From PR03 sp031362725 (GTDB lineage Bacteria; Myxococcota_A; UBA9160; PR03): a DNA stretch of 30,197 nt. Below are positions 1-7,315 of this stretch, piece by piece; the stretch's first letter is position 1; the number at the start of each line of letters is the position of its first letter. The notes below the pieces were generated by a model that saw only the letters and a program-made list of their open reading frames with translations, was not told where the DNA came from and searched no databases. The position numbers were made by a program, and so were the translations under genes. The stretch spans positions 1-30,197 of the forward strand of contig JANLTC010000055.1 of NCBI GenBank assembly GCA_031362725.1, given 5' to 3'.

Positions 1-690
1 CAGCTCTGCGGTCAGCTGACCAACGCCTGCACGAAGATGGACGAGAAGTGGTACGCGGCGAGCCAGGTGGCCGACGAAGCGCGCCATCTCGAAGCGATCT
101 CGAAGTTCCTGACGCGCAAGCTCGGCACGATCTACCCGATCAACCCGACGCTGAAGATCCTGCTCGACGAGCTGCTGCGAGCCGACAGCGCGCGCAAGAA
201 GACGCTCGGCATGCAGACACTCTTCGAGGGCATGGCCGTCGGCATCTTCGACCTGCTGCGCCAGGAGAGCCGCAACCCGCTGCTCACCGACATGATCCGG
301 CGCGTCGAGCAGGACGAGGCGCGCCACGCCGCTTTCGGCGTACTGACGATGCGACGCGCGGTGCGAGAAGCCGAGAAGTCCGAGATGGACGACATGGAAG
401 ACTGGGCGTTCGGCATCCTCGAGGCGCTCAACGCCAATCAGCAGCTCGACATGCTCCAGCAGCTCGGTCCGAAGTACGGCATCGACGCCAACAACATGAC
501 GCAGGCGGTGCTCGGCATGCCGAACTGGGCCGAGCTGAACAGCTTGATCTACATGCACACGGTGGTGCCGAACCTGCGCAATCTCGGTCTCATCACCGAG
601 CGCACCGAGTCGCAGTACCGCAAGCTCGGCATGATGTTCGACCGCCCCGGGCGCGCGACGTCGCTCTCCGGACTCGCGATGATCGCTTGA
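1..690 (+). CDS. Ferritin-like di-iron carboxylate protein (5' end cut by window)
   Basis: The frame is open from base 1, so the true start lies upstream; 229 residues are visible. It contains two DEARH motifs, at visible residues 25-29 and 105-109, and a Glu in LFEGMAV at residue 76. This is the E..H / E / E..H spacing of a four-helix di-iron centre as in ribonucleotide reductase R2, AurF-type oxygenases and other ferritin-like proteins. The first metal-binding Glu would be in the missing part. The likely role is a soluble di-iron oxidase or oxygenase; the substrate cannot be read from the sequence. A strong hairpin terminator follows 25 bases after the stop, so it ends its own transcript and is separate from the tetR operon behind it. 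The fold call is good; the subfamily is open. Confidence 0.75.
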   Translation, partial: QLCGQLTNACTKMDEKWYAASQVADEARHLEAISKFLTRKLGTIYPINPTLKILLDELLRADSARKKTLGMQTLFEGMAVGIFDLLRQESRNPLLTDMIRRVEQDEARHAAFGVLTMRRAVREAEKSEMDDMEDWAFGILEALNANQQLDMLQQLGPKYGIDANNMTQAVLGMPNWAELNSLIYMHTVVPNLRNLGLITERTESQYRKLGMMFDRPGRATSLSGLAMIA

Positions 691-714
691 CCTGATCGGA
701 TCCCGCTAGGCACG

Positions 715-740
715 GGGCCGCGGGCGAGAGCCCGCGGCCC
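715..740 (+). terminator. Rho-independent-type terminator hairpin
   Basis: A perfect 11-bp GC-rich stem (715-725 with 730-740) closes a GAGA tetraloop. It sits 25 bases after the stop of the ferritin-like gene. It is followed only by TTCGTGT, so the U tract is weak. It is the cleanest terminator hairpin in the window. Confidence 0.8.
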
Positions 741-783
741 TTCGTGTATGTGGATCCCGGCGTTCCTGCACGCGTCCGTATTC

Positions 784-813
784 TTGCACTCGACTGTAAG
801 TTCGTGGTACAAG
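784..813 (+). promoter_or_regulatory. Possible promoter of the tetR-Rieske operon
   Basis: TTGCAC at 784-789 and TACAAG at 808-813 are separated by 18 nt and resemble -35 and -10 boxes. The proposed GTG start at 820 is only 6 nt after the -10 box, which would give a leaderless mRNA. A short TGTA/TACA inverted pair (795-798, 808-811) overlaps and could be part of an autoregulatory TetR operator, but it is too short to be convincing. Confidence 0.35.
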
Positions 814-819
814 GCGCCC

Positions 820-1464
820 GTGACCACGCTCTCCGCCCACCCCGATCTCTCCTCCCGTCGCGGCCGGCGACGGCAAGAGCTGCGGGTGCGGATCGTCGAG
901 GCGGCCGTCGCGCTCTTCGATGAGCAGGGCTTCGGAGCCACCAAGGTCAGCGAGATCTGCGAACGCGCCGACGTCGCGAACAAGACGTTCTTCAACTACT
1001 TCCCGACCAAGAGCGATCTGCTCCGCGAGATCGCGCAGGGCGCGCTCGACGAGTTCCTCACGGAGATCGAGGAAGCGCGCAAGACGTCCGGCGGCACGCG
1101 CGAGCAGTTGCGCGCGCTCTTCGAACGCATCGCCGACAACGCGCTCGCCGCCGGTCCGATGCACCGCGAGCTGCTCGCCGAGATCATCCACGTCGCGCAC
1201 GAGTCGCGCACCGAGGGGGAGCAGGCGCGGCGGCTCCACCAGGCGTTCCGCGCGCTGGTGCGCGACGGGCGCAGCGCGGGCGACGTCGCCACCACGCACA
1301 GCCTCGAGATCCAGACCGACATGTTGATCGGCGCGTTCTATGCGCTGATGCTGAACTGGGCGAATCTCGATGACTACCCGCTGCGTCGGCAGGCGCTCGC
1401 AGCGGCACGCTTTCTCGCGGATGCGCTCAGCAGAGCGCCGCGCAGCGAGGGGAGGCGAAGATGA
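820..1464 (+). CDS. TetR/AcrR family transcriptional regulator
   Basis: A 214-residue protein whose N-terminal part is a TetR DNA-binding domain: a basic run (SSRRGRRRQELR) leads into IVEAAVALFDEQGF, then the recognition helix region VANKTFFNYFPTKSDLL at about residues 47-63, a classic TetR signature. The C-terminal helices would form the ligand-binding and dimer domain. I chose GTG at 820 because it lies just before the domain and just after a promoter-like TACAAG. An ATG at 748 in the same frame would add 24 residues but falls immediately behind the terminator hairpin. The stop overlaps the ATG of the Rieske gene (ATGA), so it is probably the local regulator of that operon. The ligand is probably the operon's substrate or an intermediate; this is inference. 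Confidence 0.88.
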   Translation: MTTLSAHPDLSSRRGRRRQELRVRIVEAAVALFDEQGFGATKVSEICERADVANKTFFNYFPTKSDLLREIAQGALDEFLTEIEEARKTSGGTREQLRALFERIADNALAAGPMHRELLAEIIHVAHESRTEGEQARRLHQAFRALVRDGRSAGDVATTHSLEIQTDMLIGAFYALMLNWANLDDYPLRRQALAAARFLADALSRAPRSEGRRR

Positions 1465-2414
1465 GTCGCACGCGCAGCCAACACACGGCGCTGCCGATCC
1501 CGAACGGTTGGTTCGCGGTGGCGTGGAGTCGCGACCTGGTACCCGGCGACGTGCGACGGCTCCGCTATTTCGACGAAGAGCTGGTGCTGTTCCGCACGCG
1601 CGCGGGCGAGGCGAAGGTGCTCGACGGCTACTGCCCGCATCTCGGCGCGCATCTCGCGGAGGGCGGACGCGTCGTTGGCGAATCGATCCGCTGTCCGTTC
1701 CACGGCTGGCACTTCGACGGTCACGGTCGCTGCACGCAGATCCCGTATTGCGACCGCATCCCGCCGCATGCGGCGACGCGCGCCTGGGAAGTCGTCGAGC
1801 GCAATCACATGGTCCTCGTTTGGCACCACGCCGAGGACAAGCCGCCCGACTGGGAAGTGCCGCAGCTCGACGAGTTCTCCGATCCGGAGTGGGCGGAGCC
1901 GCGCACCTTCGAACTCGAAGTGCCGGTGCACATGCAGGAGCTCCACGAGAACAACAACGACCCGGTGCACTTCCACTTCGTGCACGGAAACCTGCAGATG
2001 CCGCGCTCGGAGATCCGCTTCGGGGACGGCGGCCGCACGATGCACATGGTGACACCGCAGCGCCGTGAGACGCAGTACGGGACCTTCGACACGCGCCTCG
2101 AGACGGATTCGTGGGGGCTCGGCATCGCAGCCGTGCGCATCGCCGGCATCGGCGACGCGGGCTTGCTGATGTTCTCGTCGACGTCGCCGATCGACGGGGC
2201 GCACTCGCAATCGCGCTGGATCTTCACCGTCACGCGCAACCTCGCCGACGTCGCAGGCGAAGACTTCGTGCAGGGGTTGCAGGCGGGCGTACTGCAAGAC
2301 ATGCGGATCTGGTCGAACAAGATCCATCGCGCCCGTCCGCTCTTCTGCGAGGCGGACGAATCGATCGCGCAGTTCCGGCGCTGGGCGAAGCAGTTCTACT
2401 CGGACCCGGCGTGA
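1461..2414 (+). CDS. Rieske non-haem iron oxygenase, KshA/DAF-36-like
   Basis: A 317-residue oxygenase component. The Rieske [2Fe-2S] motif is complete: C58-x-H60 in CPHLGAHL and C78-x2-H81 in CPFHGWHF. The catalytic part carries ENNNDPVHFHFVH with D167, H170 and H175. A later QDMRIWSNK segment supplies the carboxylate (D280) of the 2-His-1-carboxylate iron site. The WSNK element and overall length resemble 3-ketosteroid 9-alpha-hydroxylase KshA and cholesterol 7-desaturases more than ring-hydroxylating alpha subunits. It should insert oxygen into, or desaturate, a bulky substrate using electrons from a separate reductase, which is not in this operon. A GGAGG ribosome site (1450-1454) lies inside the end of tetR and the start overlaps the tetR stop. 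The substrate is not established. Confidence 0.9.
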   Translation: MSRTRSQHTALPIPNGWFAVAWSRDLVPGDVRRLRYFDEELVLFRTRAGEAKVLDGYCPHLGAHLAEGGRVVGESIRCPFHGWHFDGHGRCTQIPYCDRIPPHAATRAWEVVERNHMVLVWHHAEDKPPDWEVPQLDEFSDPEWAEPRTFELEVPVHMQELHENNNDPVHFHFVHGNLQMPRSEIRFGDGGRTMHMVTPQRRETQYGTFDTRLETDSWGLGIAAVRIAGIGDAGLLMFSSTSPIDGAHSQSRWIFTVTRNLADVAGEDFVQGLQAGVLQDMRIWSNKIHRARPLFCEADESIAQFRRWAKQFYSDPA

Positions 2415-2425
2415 GGGAGAACGAC

Positions 2426-3604
2426 ATGGACCGCCATCTGGTGATCTCCTCCGACTGTCACGCAGGACTGCCGCCCGAGCAGTATCGCGACTACGTCGAT
2501 CCGCAATACCGGGCGATCTTCGACGTCGCGCTGCCGATCCAGCTCGAAGCGACGCGCGCAGCGGCGCAGCGGTTCCTGGTCGCGGACGTCAACGCGCAAT
2601 GGCGACAGGGTCGCGACCACGCGCTCTCCGGTGCATGGGATTCGGACGAGCGCAACCGCGTGCTCGATGCCGACGGCATCGCGGCCGAAGTGATCTTCCC
2701 GGACGGCATCACCGAAATGAACATGCCGCCGTTCGGCGCGGGCCTGTCGCTGCCGACCGAAGGCATCGACCCGACGCTGCAGTGGGCCGGCGCGCGTGCC
2801 CACAACCGCTGGCTGGCCGAGTTCTGCCAGATGGCGCCGGAGCGCCGCGCGGGTGTCGCAATCGCGCCGATCTGCTGGGACGTCGACGTCGCGCTCCGCG
2901 AAATCGAGTGGGCGCGCGACAACGGTCTGCGCGGCATCCTCATCCCGTCGATGTGGGGAACGAACGCGCCGTATTCGCATCCGAAATACGAGCCGATCTG
3001 GGCCGCGTGCGCGGATCTCGATCTCGTCGTGCACTTCCACTCGGGCGCCGCGCCGATGACCGACTACGGTGATGGCCCCGGCATGGTCGGCACCTACATC
3101 TCGGAAGTCTGCTGGTGGTCGGCGCGACCGCTGACGTTCCTGATCTGGGCCGGCGTCTTCGAACGCCATCCGAAGCTGAAGGTGGCGGTCACCGAGTCGA
3201 CGACGATCTGGGTGCCCGAGATGCTCCAGCTGCTCGACTTCCGCTACGAAGACACGCCGTACTCGGCGAAGCTCGGCGACTACACCAGCCACTTGTCGAT
3301 GAAGCCGAGCGACTACTTTCGGCGCAACGTCTTTCTCGGCGCCTCGTGCATGCCGCGCCGCGAAGTCGAGCGGCGTCACGAGATCGGCCTGCGCAACATC
3401 ATGTGGGGCTCCGACTATCCGCATCCGGAAGGCTCGTGGCCCGAAACCGCGAAACAGATGCGCGACTCGTTCCACGGCATTCCCGAACCCGAACTCGAAG
3501 CGATGCTCGGCGGCAACGCCGCACGTGTCTACGGCTTCGACCTCGAAAAGCTGGCGCCGCTCGTCGCCCGCATCGGTCCCGCAAAGAGCGCATTCCGCGC
3601 CTAG
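2426..3604 (+). CDS. Amidohydrolase_2 (ACMSD-like) TIM-barrel metal hydrolase/decarboxylase
   Basis: A 392-residue protein of the amidohydrolase 2 group. Visible motifs: SSDCH with D10 and H12 (the strand-1 metal motif), VHFHSG with H203 and H205, the strand-7/8 motif GSDYPHPEG with D330, and the typical C-terminal GNAARVYGFD. Members of this group hydrolyse C-N or C-O bonds or decarboxylate aromatic and alpha/beta-unsaturated acids with one Zn or Mn. ATG 2426 is preceded by GGGAGA at a normal distance. A GTG at 2411, overlapping the Rieske stop, is possible and would add five residues. It lies 11 nt after the Rieske gene, so it likely acts on that enzyme's product. Hydrolase and decarboxylase activity cannot be told apart here. 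Confidence 0.87.
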   Translation: MDRHLVISSDCHAGLPPEQYRDYVDPQYRAIFDVALPIQLEATRAAAQRFLVADVNAQWRQGRDHALSGAWDSDERNRVLDADGIAAEVIFPDGITEMNMPPFGAGLSLPTEGIDPTLQWAGARAHNRWLAEFCQMAPERRAGVAIAPICWDVDVALREIEWARDNGLRGILIPSMWGTNAPYSHPKYEPIWAACADLDLVVHFHSGAAPMTDYGDGPGMVGTYISEVCWWSARPLTFLIWAGVFERHPKLKVAVTESTTIWVPEMLQLLDFRYEDTPYSAKLGDYTSHLSMKPSDYFRRNVFLGASCMPRREVERRHEIGLRNIMWGSDYPHPEGSWPETAKQMRDSFHGIPEPELEAMLGGNAARVYGFDLEKLAPLVARIGPAKSAFRA

Positions 3605-3614
3605 GAGAACTGCG

Positions 3615-4409
3615 ATGGCTCGGGTCCGATACGTGAAGAGTCTCGAACAGGTCAAGCGCGCGGCGGAAGCGAACCCCGAGTTCCTGCCGAGTACCGTGCG
3701 CTCGATCCGCTGTGTCTATGAGACGGATCCTGCGATCGTCGCGGCCGTGGTCCCGCGACCGCTCGTGCCCGCCGCGCGACCGGAGGTCTGCGTGACCTTC
3801 TCGCATGTTTCGATGGAACTCGGCCCGGGCGTCACCTTCGAGATCGGCTCGGCGATCTTCGGCGTGCGCGCCAGCTACGACGGCGCCGAAGGCATCTACC
3901 TGCTGACGATGCCGATGACCGCCGAGCAGGCGGTGATCGGGGGCCGCGAGACCTACGGCGAGCCGAAGAAGATCGCCGCGATCGACGTCACCGCGGAAGC
4001 CGATCGTGTCGCGGCACGCGTCACACGGATGGGCGTCACGTACCTCGAAGCCGAAGGGACGCTCGGCGAATCGCTGGGCCCGCGCGACTTCACCGAGATC
4101 GCGTACTGCGTGAAGGCGTTCCCGTCCTGCGAGCGCGGGAAGGGCTTCGATCAGGAACCGCTGCTGGTGCGGCTCAACTGGAAGCACCAGCAGAAGAGCG
4201 TGCAGCGCGTCACCGGCACGCTCACGCTGCGCGAATCTCCTTTCGATCCGGTCGTCGACCTGCCGATTCGCAAGCTCGTCCGGATGGAATACGAAGTCGG
4301 CCGCACCGAGAGCAACGGCGAAGTGCTGCGCGCGATTCCCGGCGAGTGGCTGCTGCCGTTCCTGCACGGCCGCTACGACGATCCCAGCACGGAAGGCGTC
4401 GAGGTCTAA
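3615..4409 (+). CDS. Acetoacetate decarboxylase family protein
   Basis: A 264-residue protein of the acetoacetate decarboxylase fold. The segment GGRETYGEPKK (K118, K119) matches the region that carries the Schiff-base lysine pair of clostridial acetoacetate decarboxylase (YPKK-type motif). The hydrophobic barrel strands around EVCVTFSHVSMEL and AEGIYLLTMPM also fit. Many family members outside Clostridium are not acetoacetate decarboxylases but act on other beta-keto acids or as aldolases/dehydratases, so the reaction is left open. It starts 10 nt after the amidohydrolase with a GGAGAA ribosome site and is the last gene of the operon. It is convergent with the WYL regulator gene, only 6 nt away, with no convincing terminator between them. 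Confidence 0.85.
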   Translation: MARVRYVKSLEQVKRAAEANPEFLPSTVRSIRCVYETDPAIVAAVVPRPLVPAARPEVCVTFSHVSMELGPGVTFEIGSAIFGVRASYDGAEGIYLLTMPMTAEQAVIGGRETYGEPKKIAAIDVTAEADRVAARVTRMGVTYLEAEGTLGESLGPRDFTEIAYCVKAFPSCERGKGFDQEPLLVRLNWKHQQKSVQRVTGTLTLRESPFDPVVDLPIRKLVRMEYEVGRTESNGEVLRAIPGEWLLPFLHGRYDDPSTEGVEV

Positions 4410-4415
4410 TCGCGA

Positions 4416-5387
4416 TCAGCGATAGCGCGCCGCCGCCTTCGTCAGCTCGCGCGCGACGTCCTCGCGCAGCGACGGGGGCTCGATCACTTCCGCACCGGCG
4501 CCGAACGACAGCACCCAGGTGCGCACGTCGGCGGCGCCGCCCACTTCCATCGTCAGCTCCAGCGCGCCGGCCGCGCGGCGTTCCAGCTTTTGTGTCGCGT
4601 GCCAGGTGCGTTCGGCGACCCAATCGGCCCAGCGTTTGTCGAAGCGGATCCGCACCAGCACGGGCGGCTCGTGGATCACGCCGAACGGCGTGCTGACGTA
4701 CACGTCGAAGTCGAAACTCGCCGGTACCTTGAAGCGCCGCTCGCTGGGCTTGATCGCGCGGATCCGCTGTACCGCGAAGGTGCGCACCTCGCCGGAGTGG
4801 TGGTCGTGACCGACCACGAAGAGCGCGCCGGCGCGATACCAGATCCGATACGGATCGAGATCGCGACGGCTCTCGCGTCCGGTGCGCCCGGTGCGGTACT
4901 CGATCGCGACGGTGCGTCGCGCGAGCACGGCTTCGTTGAGGATGCGGATCGTGTCGCGCATCGCCGCGTAGTCGCCGTGATGGCCCGGCAATACGCGGAA
5001 CGATTCGCCGAGGCGGCCCAGGAACTCCGCCATCTCCGGCCCGAGGCTCGCGCGGATCTTGTCGAGCGCCGAGCGGATCGAGTCGTGGAAGACGGTGCCT
5101 TCGAGCGTGCGCAAGAGGTCCTCGCCAAACGCGAGCGACAGGATCTCGTCGGGCGTGAACGGCACGTCGCCGAGCTTGAAGTGGTCGAGAAAGCGGTAGA
5201 AGACGCGGCCGTCGCGGCGTTCGGACAGCACCGGGAAGCCGGCCGCCATCAAGGCGTCGAGATCGCGGTACACCGTGCGGCGATGGCACTCGAAGTCGCT
5301 TGCCAGATCGTCGAGTCCGACGCCCCAGTGCGAGCGCGCGAGTCGCTGGATCAGCCGCCACTGCCGCGCCAACTGATCGCCGCGCAT
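4416..5387 (-). CDS. HTH-WYL domain transcriptional regulator (PafC/YafY type)
   Basis: A 323-residue protein. Residues 1-65 form a winged helix (RLIQRLARS, then TVYRDLDALMAAGFPVLSERRD) of the DeoR/HTH_11 kind. A linker (TPDEILSLAFGEDLLR) follows. The WYL domain (TVAIEYRTG, then DPYRIWYRAGALFVVGHD and RTFAVQRIRAI) occupies the middle, and a C-terminal WCX-like extension ends the protein. WYL domains sense ligands, often nucleic acids or nucleotides, and such proteins regulate DNA damage response, phage defence and metabolism. Its ATG overlaps the stop of the upstream permease gene by one base (TGATG), so the two are translationally coupled. The target is probably the permease gene or other loci, not the convergent Rieske operon, but this is inference. 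Confidence 0.88.
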   Translation of the reverse strand: MRGDQLARQWRLIQRLARSHWGVGLDDLASDFECHRRTVYRDLDALMAAGFPVLSERRDGRVFYRFLDHFKLGDVPFTPDEILSLAFGEDLLRTLEGTVFHDSIRSALDKIRASLGPEMAEFLGRLGESFRVLPGHHGDYAAMRDTIRILNEAVLARRTVAIEYRTGRTGRESRRDLDPYRIWYRAGALFVVGHDHHSGEVRTFAVQRIRAIKPSERRFKVPASFDFDVYVSTPFGVIHEPPVLVRIRFDKRWADWVAERTWHATQKLERRAAGALELTMEVGGAADVRTWVLSFGAGAEVIEPPSLREDVARELTKAAARYR

Positions 5388-7234
5388 CAGGCGACGATGA
5401 CGAGGCGCGTGCGGGCGGGGACGCGGGCGGTGAGTCGCGAGAGGACGTTGCCGCGCAGCATGTGCCACAGCATGCCGCGCTGGGAGGTGCCGATCAGGAT
5501 GGCGCCGACACCGAGGCGATTGGCGGCGTCGGCGATCGCCTCGCCGGCATCGCTCGCGACGCGCCAGATCGGGATGGCCGTGGCGCCCTGCGCGTTGAGC
5601 CACGCAACCGACTCCTCGAGGACGCTGCGCGCTTCGCGCGAGGGCTCGGTGTCGCGCGGAACGAAGAGGCCCGGCACCTCGTCGATGAAGAGCACCGCGA
5701 CGTCTGCTTCCTTGCTTCCCTTGATGTGCGCGGCGGCTTCCTCCAGCAATCGCTCGTTGCGCGTACGCACGCAGACGAGTGTCTTCGGGCGGTAGGCGGG
5801 CGCCAGTTCGATCGCCTCGGCGAGCGTCAGGATCTCGGCAGCGGCGACGGATTCGGACGCGATGCGCTCGGCTTCCTGGATCGTGACGGACGCCGCGCCG
5901 CGCGGTCGCCAGATGCCACGCCGGTAGGCCAGGCCCGCAATCATCATGATCGCCGTCAGGGAGCCACCGAAGACCGTCGCGGTGGGTTTCGCCACCAGGT
6001 TCGTCGCAAACGCGACGAGCACCATCACGGTGGTCGCGACGCCGAGCGCGAAGAGCAGACCGCGCTGGCCTTCCGCCATGCGCACGCGGTCGAGCGAAAT
6101 CGACGAGATCGCGAACGCGCCGAGGAGACCGAAGGCGTACAACTCACCGAGCGTCGCGATGCTGCCCCCCGTCATGCCGAGCACGCCGATCGGCATTGCG
6201 ACCGCGAGCCCGATCGCGAGCGTCGGCGTGCCGAATCGCGGCGAGCGCTTCATCAGTGCACCCGGTAGGAAGCCGCCGTCCGCGAGCGCACCGAAGATGT
6301 GATACGCGCCGACCAGCGCGGTGTTCGCGGCGAAGAGCAGCAGCGCGGACGCGGTGACGACGACCAGCCCGCGCAGCCACGCGCCGCCCATCGCGAAGGC
6401 CAGCTCGGATTGCAGCGCGTCGGGGTTCATGCCGCGCGGGTCGACGATGTTGGTCGAGAACGCCGTCAGGATCGGCGACGTCGCGAGCACCGCCACCACG
6501 ACGAGTCCCATCGCGATACCGGCGGTGCGCCGTCGCGGTGTCGCCATCGCCGGCGAGATCTGCGCCAGCGATTCGAGCCCGCTGAATGCGAGCCACGCGC
6601 CCGAGAAGCCGACCACCGCATCGCGGACCGGGAGCTGGCCGGCGGCAGCGAGCTGCGTGCCGATCTGATGCCAGTGCTGGGGGCTGGCCTTCCACGAAGA
6701 GAAGCCGACGAGCGCGATCAGCACCGCGAACGCTGCGGTCCCGATCGCCGCGCTGACCGCCGCCGACTCCCGGATCCCGACCCAGTTGAGTACACCGAGT
6801 AGGATCAGCCCGATCACGGCGAGCGTCGGCACCGCGTGTTCCAGCGACGGAAACATCGTGGCGAGATACGAAAAGCCAGACACCGCGGAGATCGCAGCCG
6901 TCAGGAAGTAGTCCACCAGGATCAACATGCCACCGAGCGCACCGACGCGCGGGCCGAAGGCGTCGGTCGCGACCGAAACCACGCCACCGCCGTTCGCGTA
7001 GCGCGACGAGATGTCGGCATACTTTTCGGCGAGGAAGATGAAGACGATCGAGGTGGCGAGCACGAAGCTGGCGGCGCTGCTGCCGACCTGCCGGAACAGG
7101 ATGCCGGGGACGTAGTAGACGCTGGTCCCGATATCGGCGTAGACGATCGCCCAGCAGAGCAGCGGACCGAGCAGGCCGATGTGCACGGCACCGCGTCGTC
7201 CTGACGCGTCCGCCTCTACTTTCGCTCTGCTCAT
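5387..7234 (-). CDS. APC-superfamily amino acid permease with C-terminal UspA domain
   Basis: A 615-residue inner-membrane transporter. Residues 15 to about 450 are a run of about twelve hydrophobic helices. The early motif YADIGTSVYYVPGILF (from about residue 32) is the conserved unwound helix-1 signature of the APC superfamily, also like Kup. A linker leads to a cytoplasmic universal-stress-protein domain (about residues 475-615): it starts PKTLVCVRT and ends with IGTSQRGMLWHMLRGNVLSRL, which fits the G-x2-G-x9-G ATP-binding motif of UspA. Such fusions are known in amino acid or cation permeases and probably let nucleotide binding control transport. The substrate cannot be assigned. The first gene of a two-gene operon with the WYL regulator, with its own promoter-like box about 22 nt upstream. 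Confidence 0.88.
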   Translation of the reverse strand: MSRAKVEADASGRRGAVHIGLLGPLLCWAIVYADIGTSVYYVPGILFRQVGSSAASFVLATSIVFIFLAEKYADISSRYANGGGVVSVATDAFGPRVGALGGMLILVDYFLTAAISAVSGFSYLATMFPSLEHAVPTLAVIGLILLGVLNWVGIRESAAVSAAIGTAAFAVLIALVGFSSWKASPQHWHQIGTQLAAAGQLPVRDAVVGFSGAWLAFSGLESLAQISPAMATPRRRTAGIAMGLVVVAVLATSPILTAFSTNIVDPRGMNPDALQSELAFAMGGAWLRGLVVVTASALLLFAANTALVGAYHIFGALADGGFLPGALMKRSPRFGTPTLAIGLAVAMPIGVLGMTGGSIATLGELYAFGLLGAFAISSISLDRVRMAEGQRGLLFALGVATTVMVLVAFATNLVAKPTATVFGGSLTAIMMIAGLAYRRGIWRPRGAASVTIQEAERIASESVAAAEILTLAEAIELAPAYRPKTLVCVRTRNERLLEEAAAHIKGSKEADVAVLFIDEVPGLFVPRDTEPSREARSVLEESVAWLNAQGATAIPIWRVASDAGEAIADAANRLGVGAILIGTSQRGMLWHMLRGNVLSRLTARVPARTRLVIVA

Positions 7235-7255
7235 GAACCCCCCGGAAGGCGGCGC

Positions 7256-7261
7256 AACATA
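7256..7261 (-). promoter_or_regulatory. Possible -10 box of the permease gene
   Basis: On the minus strand TATGTT lies 21 nt before the permease ATG (7234), which has a G-rich ribosome site (GGGGGG) about 5 nt upstream. This would be an ordinary leadered transcript, unlike many genes here. No clear -35 box is visible. Confidence 0.35.
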
Positions 7262-7315
7262 GCGCCGGGGACGGCGCGGGAACCGCGCGGGCCCGAACTG
7301 GCCTTTGGCAGGCGG

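Noticed and set aside
706..2055. A 449-codon minus-strand frame
   Set aside because: It covers the TetR and Rieske genes, whose motifs are certain, and its Arg/Ala/Pro-rich composition is typical of shadow frames.
4409..4423. ATCGC/GCGAT inverted pair between the decarboxylase-family gene and the WYL gene
   Set aside because: Five base pairs overlapping both coding ends; not enough to call a terminator.
7274..7288. Hairpin GCGCGG/CCGCGC with a GAA loop between dnaE2 and the permease gene, a terminator candidate
   Set aside because: Only 6 bp, no T-run on the minus strand, and such GC palindromes are common by chance here.
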